Shown: one piece after another, positions 59,311-64,000 of the stretch
Layout of the letters: the number at the start of each line of letters is the position of its first letter
How positions within the stretch are numbered: the stretch's first letter is position 1
The notes under the pieces: generated by a model
Told to the model about the DNA's origin: nothing
What the model saw: only the letters and a program-made list of their open reading frames with translations
Database searches by the model: none
Source: Streptomyces monomycini
Lineage (GTDB): Bacteria > Actinomycetota > Actinomycetes > Streptomycetales > Streptomycetaceae
Direction: 5' to 3'
NCBI RefSeq assembly: GCF_022271435.1
Contig: NZ_JAFIQY010000039.1
Location: forward strand, 21,923 to 85,922
DNA length: 64,000 nucleotides
Made by a program: the position numbers and the translations under genes

Positions 59311-59366
59311 CCAGGGCCCGCCCCCGGCAGCACGCCCGTAGTGCTGTCCCCGGGGGCGGGCCCTGG
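59311..59366 (+). terminator. Compound hairpin after the SPFH gene
   Basis: A 17-bp outer stem (59311-59327 with 59350-59366, CCAGGGCCCG..CGGGCCCTGG) and an inner CAGCAC/GTGCTG stem. Confidence 0.85.
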
Positions 59367-59412
59367 TGCATGATCAGGCCGGACCGTGCCGATCATGTAC
59401 GAGGGAGCCCGT

Positions 59413-60180
59413 ATGACCGTCTGGGAAGCGCTCGCCGTCCTCGGCGCGGGCGGCGCGGCCGGCGCGATCAACGTCGTCGTCGGCTCCGGAACCCTGATCA
59501 CCTTTCCGGTCCTGCTGGCCATCGGTCTGCCGCCGGTCACCGCCAACGTCTCCAACACCCTCGGCCTGGTGCCCGGTTCGCTCAGCGGCGCCTTCGGCTA
59601 CCGCCGCGAACTGGCCGGCCAGGGACGCCGCATACGGCGCTTCGGCGCCGCGGCCCTGGCCGGCGGGCTGATCGGCGCGGCCCTCCTCCTGGTGCTGCCC
59701 TCCGACGCCTTCGACGCGATCGTGCCCGCCCTGATCGCCGTGGCACTCGTCCTCGTCGTCCTCCAGCCCCGGCTCGCCGCCGCCCTGCGCGCCCGCCGCG
59801 AACGCAACGGCACCACCGTCCGTGCGGACGGTGGTGCCCTGCTGCTGACCGGCCTCTTCTTCGCGAGCATGTACGGCGGCTACTTCGGCGCCGCCCAGGG
59901 AGTCATCTACCTCTCCCTGATGGGCCTGCTGCTCAGCGAAGACCTGCAACGCCTCAACGCCGTCAAGAACGTGCTGGCCCTGTTCGTCAACGGTGTCGCC
60001 GCGCTCTTCTTCCTCTTCGCCGCGCAGATCGACTGGCTCGCCGTCGTCCTCATCGCCGCCGGCTCGGCCCTCGGCGGCCTGGTCGGCGCCAAAATCGGCC
60101 GGCGGCTGCCACCCGCCGTACTGCGCGGCGTGATCGTCGCCGTCGGCATCGCCGCGATCACCCAGCTGCTGCTGAGGTGA
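59413..60180 (+). CDS. Sulfite exporter TauE/SafE family membrane protein
   Basis: 255 aa, the usual length, with eight hydrophobic segments. Signatures: AGAINVVVGSGTLITFPVLLA with the Gly-x2-Gly in the first half (about residues 17-37) and the inverted counterpart FFASMYGGYFGAAQGVIYLSLMG in the second half (about 155-180). Members export or import sulfur-containing organic anions; substrate unassigned here. ATG 59413 follows GAGGGAG. The stop lies 12 nt before the HNH gene's stop on the other strand. Confidence 0.9.
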   Translation: MTVWEALAVLGAGGAAGAINVVVGSGTLITFPVLLAIGLPPVTANVSNTLGLVPGSLSGAFGYRRELAGQGRRIRRFGAAALAGGLIGAALLLVLPSDAFDAIVPALIAVALVLVVLQPRLAAALRARRERNGTTVRADGGALLLTGLFFASMYGGYFGAAQGVIYLSLMGLLLSEDLQRLNAVKNVLALFVNGVAALFFLFAAQIDWLAVVLIAAGSALGGLVGAKIGRRLPPAVLRGVIVAVGIAAITQLLLR

Positions 60181-60192
60181 CCCGTCCGGACG

Positions 60193-60696
60193 CTACGCCG
60201 GCAGCCCCAGCCACTCCGGAAGCTCCTCCCGTACGGCACCGGCCAGCGCCGCCACCAGCGCGTCCGCGGGCGTCGGCTCGAACGGCCGGGTCAGCAGCCG
60301 CATCCCCGCCTGCTCCGGCGTCCGGTCCGCCTTACGGTGATTGTCCTCGACGCAGGACGCGACCGTGTTCAGCCAGCTGTCCCCGCCGCCGCGCGACCGC
60401 GGCACGATGTGGTCCACGGTCGTCGCCCGCCGCCCGCAGTACGCGCACCGGTGCTGGTCCCGCACCAGCACACCCCGCCGCGACCACGCCGCCTGTCTTC
60501 GGAACGGCACCCGTACGTACCGGCTCAGCCGGATCACCCGCGGCACCGGCATCTCCACCGCCGCGGCCCGGATCCGCAGTCCCGGATGCGCCTGCTCGAC
60601 CACGGCCTTGTCCTGCATGACCAGCACCACCGCGCGCCGCAGCGACACCGTCGCCAGCGGCTCGAAGCTCGCGTTGAGCACCAGTGTCTCGCGCAT
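60193..60696 (-). CDS. HNH endonuclease family protein
   Basis: 167 aa from ATG 60696 (GGAGG upstream). After a domain with LVLNASFEPLATVSLRRAVVLV comes the HNH module: CAYCGRRATTVDHIVPRSRGG (zinc Cys pair and the first catalytic His), SWLNTVASCVEDNHRKADRT. In many relatives the second zinc pair is C-x2-C; here the fourth position is Asp (CVED), so zinc would be held by three Cys or by Asp. Stand-alone HNH proteins of this kind are common in actinobacteria; their biological role is unknown. The start's longer frame is Arg-rich and not supported. Confidence 0.85.
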   Translation of the reverse strand: MRETLVLNASFEPLATVSLRRAVVLVMQDKAVVEQAHPGLRIRAAAVEMPVPRVIRLSRYVRVPFRRQAAWSRRGVLVRDQHRCAYCGRRATTVDHIVPRSRGGGDSWLNTVASCVEDNHRKADRTPEQAGMRLLTRPFEPTPADALVAALAGAVREELPEWLGLPA

Positions 60697-61100
60697 CCCG
60701 TCCACCTCCCGGTCCCCGTTCGCCGCTCGGCGAAGTGGCTCCACTGTGCAGCTCCAGTGATCCCCTGGACAACGCAATTTCCGCACGCCACAAGGGAGAT
60801 GGGAGATGACGGGGAGGTGAAGGTACGGGTGCGCGCAAGGGGGGCGGAAGGGAGCACGCCACGGCGCACAGCGGGCGGCACGCCCCGGGGCCCCACCCCC
60901 GTGCGTTCGCCGGGACCCCGGAGCGTATGGCAGCCGACGCGGCCGTCCGACACGAGAGCGGACTCCGGCAGACGGCCGGCGACACACCTGCGCCCCGCCG
61001 TCCCCGCCGCTGCGGTACCGGCTGCCCGACGGCCGTCCTGCGCGCCGTTTGCCAGCCATGCACCACTGTGCGAGCGGAAGCGCCGGGGCGCAACGGAATT

Positions 61101-61136
61101 AGGGCCGGTTTCCGCCTCCGGGCGGACACCGGCCCT
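61101..61136 (-). terminator. Hairpin terminator of the PEBP gene; remainder of the 444-nt gap
   Basis: AGGGCCGGT-T-TCCGCC pairs with GGCGGA-C-ACCGGCCCT around TCCG, 5 nt after the PEBP stop. The rest of 60697-61100 contains no gene that I support; translations are Arg/Gly-rich. The HNH promoter should lie near 60720-60790 (CAACGCAATTTCCGC is the only AT-rich part). Confidence 0.8.
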
Positions 61137-61140
61137 CTGC

Positions 61141-61680
61141 TCAGCCGCCGGCCGGCACCTCGTACTCGCCGATCAGCTGCGCCCGCCCGATCGTGTGGAA
61201 CCGCAGGTTGAAGCCGACCACGGCCGGCGTGGCGTCCGCGTCCGGCCCCAGCTTCTCCTGGTCCACCGCGTACACGGTGAAGACGTAGCGGTGCGGCCCG
61301 TCACCGGGCGGCGGTGCCGCACCCGTGAAGTCCGACGACCCCGCGTCGTTGCGCACGTGGACGGCCCCCTCCGGCAGCCCCTTCATGGCACCGCTGCCGG
61401 CCCCCGCGGGCAGCTCGGTGACCGAAGCGGGGATGTCGAAGACCGTCCAGTGCCAGAAACCGCTGCCGGTCGGCGCGTCCGGGTCGAAGCAGGTGACCGC
61501 GTAGCTGCGGGTCCCCTCCGGCGCGCCCTCCCACCGCAGGTGCGGCGAGGTGTTGCCCTCCGCCTGCACCTGCGCCGACGGGAGCCTGCCGCCGTCGGTC
61601 ACCTCGTCGCTCACCACGGTGAACCCGGCCACCGGCGGATGGAAATCGTGCGGGAGCGGCCGGCGCTTGAGCTCGGACAC
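61141..61680 (-). CDS. YbhB/YbcL family PEBP (Raf kinase inhibitor-like) protein
   Basis: 179 aa from GTG 61680 with a near-perfect AGGAGG upstream. Family motifs: NTSPHLRWEGAPEGTRSYAV, CFDPDAPTGSGFWHWTVFDIP (DPD-P and the HW ligand pocket), DFTGAAPPPGDGPHRYVFTVYAVD, which together make the phosphatidylethanolamine-binding fold. Bacterial members bind small anions or phospholipid heads; true function is unknown. It is the second of two minus-strand genes following the Spo0M-like gene, with a 122-nt gap, and ends at its own terminator. Confidence 0.92.
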   Translation of the reverse strand: MSELKRRPLPHDFHPPVAGFTVVSDEVTDGGRLPSAQVQAEGNTSPHLRWEGAPEGTRSYAVTCFDPDAPTGSGFWHWTVFDIPASVTELPAGAGSGAMKGLPEGAVHVRNDAGSSDFTGAAPPPGDGPHRYVFTVYAVDQEKLGPDADATPAVVGFNLRFHTIGRAQLIGEYEVPAGG

Positions 61681-61802
61681 CTGGGCACCTCCTGAGTCGC
61701 GAATGGACACCTGTCCGGCCAGGTTAGATCCTGCGCCGCGACCCCCGACGCCCGGCCGGGGGTGCGACACGCGGCCCCGGCCGGGCCTACGGCACGAGCC
61801 CG

Positions 61803-62585
61803 TCAGAGCCAGTTGCGCTTGCCGCCGACCTCGGCCAGCCACTGATTGAGGTACGCCGCCCAGTCGGTCGCCTGATAACCGTCCAGCGGCACCACGAACG
61901 AGCGGTACGCGTCGCTGCCCTCGCTGAACAGCCCCGGCTTCTTGTCCATCTCCAGCACCACGTCCATCTCCCGGTCGTCCGCCACGAAGGACAGCTCGAC
62001 CTGGTTCAGACCGCGGTACTGCTGCGGCGCGTGGAACTCGATCTCCTGGTAGAAGGGCAGCCGCTGCCGGGTGCCGCGGATGTGCCCCTGCTCCAGGTCC
62101 GCGCTCTTGAACCGGAACCCGAGCCGGCCGAACGCGTCCAGCAGGGCCTGCTGCGCGGGCAGCGGGTGCACGTTGACCGGATCGAGGTCGCCGGAGTCCA
62201 CCGCACGGGCGATCGCCAGCTCCGTCGTCACCCCTACGTGCATCCCGTGCAGCTGCTGCCCGAGGAACGTCGTCACCGGCGTCTCCCACGGGATCTCCAG
62301 CCCGAACGGCACCGTGTGCACCGCACCGGCCTGCACCTCGAAGGCCCCGCCGAGCTGGAGCTTGGTGAACTCGACGTCCCGCTTGTACTCCTGCTCGCCG
62401 CCCTCGACCTCCACCCGCGCCTGGAGGCCCACCGACAGCTTCTCGATCTGCTGGGCGACCGAACCGCCCTCGATCCGCACCTCGCCCTGCACGACACCGC
62501 CCGGCACGACGTTCTCCTCGAAGAGCACCGTCTCCACCGACGCGCCTCCGGCCCCCAAGCTGGCCAGCAGCTTCTTGAACCCCAT
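61803..62585 (-). CDS. Spo0M-like sporulation-control protein
   Basis: 260 aa. MGFKKLLASLGAGGASVETVLFEENVVPGGVVQGEVRIEGG at the N-terminus is the Spo0M arrestin-like beta-sandwich start (V-P-G-G-x-V-x-G-x-V), followed by a second beta-sandwich domain with VPFGLEIPWETPVT, and at the C-terminus EMDVVLEMDKKPGLFSEGSDAYRSFVV. Spo0M affects early sporulation in Bacillus subtilis; in Streptomyces the role is not established. ATG 62585 follows GAGGAACG. Its tail LNQWLAEVGGKRNWL is conserved-looking. Confidence 0.9.
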   Translation of the reverse strand: MGFKKLLASLGAGGASVETVLFEENVVPGGVVQGEVRIEGGSVAQQIEKLSVGLQARVEVEGGEQEYKRDVEFTKLQLGGAFEVQAGAVHTVPFGLEIPWETPVTTFLGQQLHGMHVGVTTELAIARAVDSGDLDPVNVHPLPAQQALLDAFGRLGFRFKSADLEQGHIRGTRQRLPFYQEIEFHAPQQYRGLNQVELSFVADDREMDVVLEMDKKPGLFSEGSDAYRSFVVPLDGYQATDWAAYLNQWLAEVGGKRNWL

Positions 62586-62770
62586 GCTCGTTCCTCCCCA
62601 GGCAGACGCCTGTACCTCGTGTGATGCGCCGTGATCGCGGCCGCCGGTCGTCAGCTACCCACGCCGGACGGCGCGGACCGGTTCCGTGGGCGACACCCTC
62701 CCAACGGAACGCCCCGGTGGCCAGTCGCCCACCCGGTGCTTCGCGTCGCTCTCCGTTACCCTTGATCCGC

Positions 62771-63424
62771 ATGATCGTCGCACCGGACCGCCGACCGCTC
62801 ACGCGGGACTTCTTCGACCGTCCCGTCCTGGACGTCGCGCCTGAGCTGCTCGGCCGCACTCTCGTACGCCGCACGCCGCAGGGGCCGATCGAACTGCGCA
62901 TCACGGAGGTAGAGGCCTACAACGGCTCCTCGGACCCGGGCTCCCATGCCTACCGGGGACGCACCGCGCGCAACGCCTCGATGTTCGGACCTCCCGGTCA
63001 CGCGTACGTGTATTTCATCTACGGCATGTGGTTCAGCCTCAACCTGGTCTGCAACAAGGAGGACACCGCCAGCGGTGTGCTGCTGCGGGCCGGCGAAGTG
63101 CTCACCGGAACGCAGCAGGCGGCCGAGCGCCGCCCGAAGGCACGCAACGCCCGCGAACTGGCCAAGGGCCCGGCCCGGCTCGCCACCGCCCTCGACATCG
63201 ACCGCTCCCTGGACGGTACGGACATCTGCTCCACCGACCCGGACCAGCCGCTCACCGTCCTGCACGGGCACCCGGCGGATGCCGCGGAGGTGCTCAACGG
63301 ACCGCGTACGGGCATCAGCGGCGAGGGCGCCGCGCACCCGTGGCGCTTCTGGATCGACGGCGATCCCACCGTCAGCCCGTACCGCGCCCACGTGCCGCGC
63401 AAGCGCCGGAGCAGGGCTGCTTGA
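62771..63424 (+). CDS. 3-methyladenine DNA glycosylase (AAG/MPG family)
   Basis: 217 aa, typical length. The active-site Glu is in ITEVEAYNGSSDPGSHAYRG (about residue 41), then TARNASMFGPPGHAYVYFIYGMW, with the conserved Met-Phe and Tyr-x-Ile-Tyr-Gly-Met, and ELAKGPARLATALDI. The enzyme excises alkylated purines such as 3-methyladenine and hypoxanthine. The message is likely near-leaderless: TACCCT (62757-62762) predicts +1 at 62769, two bases before ATG 62771. It is the last protein gene before the rRNA operon. Confidence 0.94.
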   Translation: MIVAPDRRPLTRDFFDRPVLDVAPELLGRTLVRRTPQGPIELRITEVEAYNGSSDPGSHAYRGRTARNASMFGPPGHAYVYFIYGMWFSLNLVCNKEDTASGVLLRAGEVLTGTQQAAERRPKARNARELAKGPARLATALDIDRSLDGTDICSTDPDQPLTVLHGHPADAAEVLNGPRTGISGEGAAHPWRFWIDGDPTVSPYRAHVPRKRRSRAA

Positions 63425-63604
63425 CTCTGCGCTCCGGACCGCCTAACGTGGCCCGAGCCGCTTGACACGGGCAGCGCTGTCTGCGCGGGCCGCCGAGCGA
63501 CGCAAACCCACTACCTACGAACGATCACCCCTGGCGGGGTCTTGTTTCGCTTGCCGAAATTCGAACCCGCCACGGCACGATTATGTGCCGCACGGGAATT
63601 CGCC

Positions 63605-63610
63605 TAAAGT
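63605..63610 (+). promoter_or_regulatory. Candidate rrn promoter P1, -10 TAAAGT
   Basis: TAAAGT lies in an AT-rich stretch and is followed by AGTGATC, in the region where Streptomyces rrn operons have their first promoter. The area 63425-63600 shows no gene; GAAATTCGAACCCGCC and TTGCCG occur there as possible -35 material. Confidence 0.4.
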
Positions 63611-63698
63611 AGTGATCACGCCGAAAGGCGTAACACGCCCCGCCGACGGGGCATCGGAAACGAATTCGGTCCGGCAACGGACCGGGAACCGGGTCTGA

Positions 63699-63704
63699 TA
63701 ACGT
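63699..63704 (+). promoter_or_regulatory. rrn tandem promoter, -10 TAACGT
   Basis: First of three copies of the motif TCTGRTANNGTYGGAA, found at 63699, 63791 and 63861. Streptomyces rrn operons have several promoters in tandem with this kind of box. Confidence 0.65.
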
Positions 63705-63790
63705 CGGAAGGGCCGGAAAGCGAAAGCCGGACGGTCGCCCCGCTCCAACAGGGGCCGGAAACGGAAAGCGGAAACGCCGAACGGATCTGG

Positions 63791-63796
63791 TAAGGT
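63791..63796 (+). promoter_or_regulatory. rrn tandem promoter, -10 TAAGGT
   Basis: Second copy (GATCTGGTAAGGTTGGAACC), 92 nt after the first. Confidence 0.65.
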
Positions 63797-63860
63797 TGGA
63801 ACCGCGAAGAAGCCGAAAGGCCGAAACGCACCGGCGAAAATCAGGACCGCGAGGATCTGA

Positions 63861-63866
63861 TAGAGT
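63861..63866 (+). promoter_or_regulatory. rrn tandem promoter, -10 TAGAGT
   Basis: Third copy (GATCTGATAGAGTCGGAAAC), 70 nt after the second and nearest the leader. Confidence 0.7.
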
Positions 63867-63900
63867 CGGAAACGCAAGACCGAAGGGAAGCGCCCGGAGA

Positions 63901-64000
63901 GCCTGGTGAAACAGGCACAAAGGAAGCGTCCGTTCCTTGAGAACTCAACAGCGTGCCAAAAGTCAACGCCAGATATGTTGATACCCCGTCCACCGGCAGC
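63901..64000 (+). ncRNA. Pre-16S rRNA leader (operon continues outside the window)
   Basis: A small hairpin GCCTG-GTGAAA-CAGGC (63901-63916) is followed by TTCCTTGAGAACTCAACAGC and GTGCCAAAAGTCAACGCC, sequences characteristic of the Streptomyces pre-16S leader (antitermination and processing region). The mature 16S start is not reached before 64000. Confidence 0.85.

Noticed and set aside
60193..61059. Longer HNH protein starting near 61059
   Set aside because: The N-terminal extension is low-complexity Arg/Gly sequence, and a good GGAGG stands before ATG 60696.

Overview
The window is about 64 kb of very GC-rich actinobacterial chromosome, almost certainly from a Streptomyces. The grounds are the extreme third-position GC, frequent GTG/TTG starts, 4-nt start/stop overlaps, TANNNT promoter boxes lying 6-8 nt before start codons (leaderless transcripts), two chaplin genes, a streptophobe-type membrane protein, an Asp23/AmaP cluster, a Spo0M-like protein and a pre-16S leader with tandem promoters at the right end. 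It reads as conserved core chromosome: I see no insertion sequence, prophage, CRISPR array, integrase or large biosynthetic cluster, and no tRNA gene.

Layout. 1-5.3 kb: start of a secreted GH25 muramidase (minus), class II aldolase, alpha/beta hydrolase, a 1.15-kb stretch of degenerate repeats without a credible gene, and an uncharacterised helical protein. 5.4-10.6 kb: VOC protein, membrane zinc metallopeptidase, an ABC-F ATPase preceded by a leaderless 7-codon ORF and two competing hairpins, a small HTH protein and an enoyl-CoA hydratase. 10.6-14.1 kb: envelope-stress cluster (P10-type protein, two Asp23 proteins, DUF2273-like and DUF6286-like membrane proteins, AmaP). 14.2-17.4 kb: DHA2 exporter with a divergent MarR regulator, then an aldo/keto reductase behind a MerR-type 19-bp-spacer promoter. 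17.5-22.3 kb (minus): SDR, GH15 glycosidase, SURF1, a Cys-rich small protein and a DEDDh exonuclease. 22.7-26 kb: sterol desaturase, lysoplasmalogenase and a MerR-DinB fusion regulator. 26-31.3 kb: subtilase, then a DUF485-acetate symporter operon with a CRP-like palindrome, then moaA.

31.4-39.2 kb: small proteins, tyrS, a coupled TldD/TldE pair, and fabG-fabI for fatty-acid synthesis. 39.2-44 kb: GntR regulator divergent from a CynX-type MFS transporter and its 38-aa companion, a SixA-like phosphatase, then serB with 37-bp tandem repeats at its 3' end. 44-50.3 kb: streptophobe protein, a double-FHA ABC exporter, and a secreted SLT protein with a folded leader RNA. 50.3-55.8 kb: nitroreductase, QueA-type enzyme coupled to an SDR carrying an odd insertion, a leaderless GAF kinase/response regulator pair, and two cysteine-free chaplins. 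55.9-63.4 kb: conserved hypothetical, ABC ATPase, NfeD, SPFH protein, TauE permease, HNH nuclease, PEBP, Spo0M-like protein and 3-methyladenine glycosylase. 63.5-64 kb: rRNA operon promoters and the pre-16S leader; 16S itself lies outside.

Together the genes cover envelope and cell-wall maintenance, aerial-surface proteins, fatty-acid elongation, serine and molybdenum-cofactor synthesis, acetate uptake, DNA repair and translation. The most rewarding targets for follow-up are regulatory: the ABC-F attenuator-like leader, the three-way-junction leader of the SLT gene, two MerR-type promoters, and the CRP-like site before the acetate permease. All positions come from reading the sequence by eye; no search or folding program was run.
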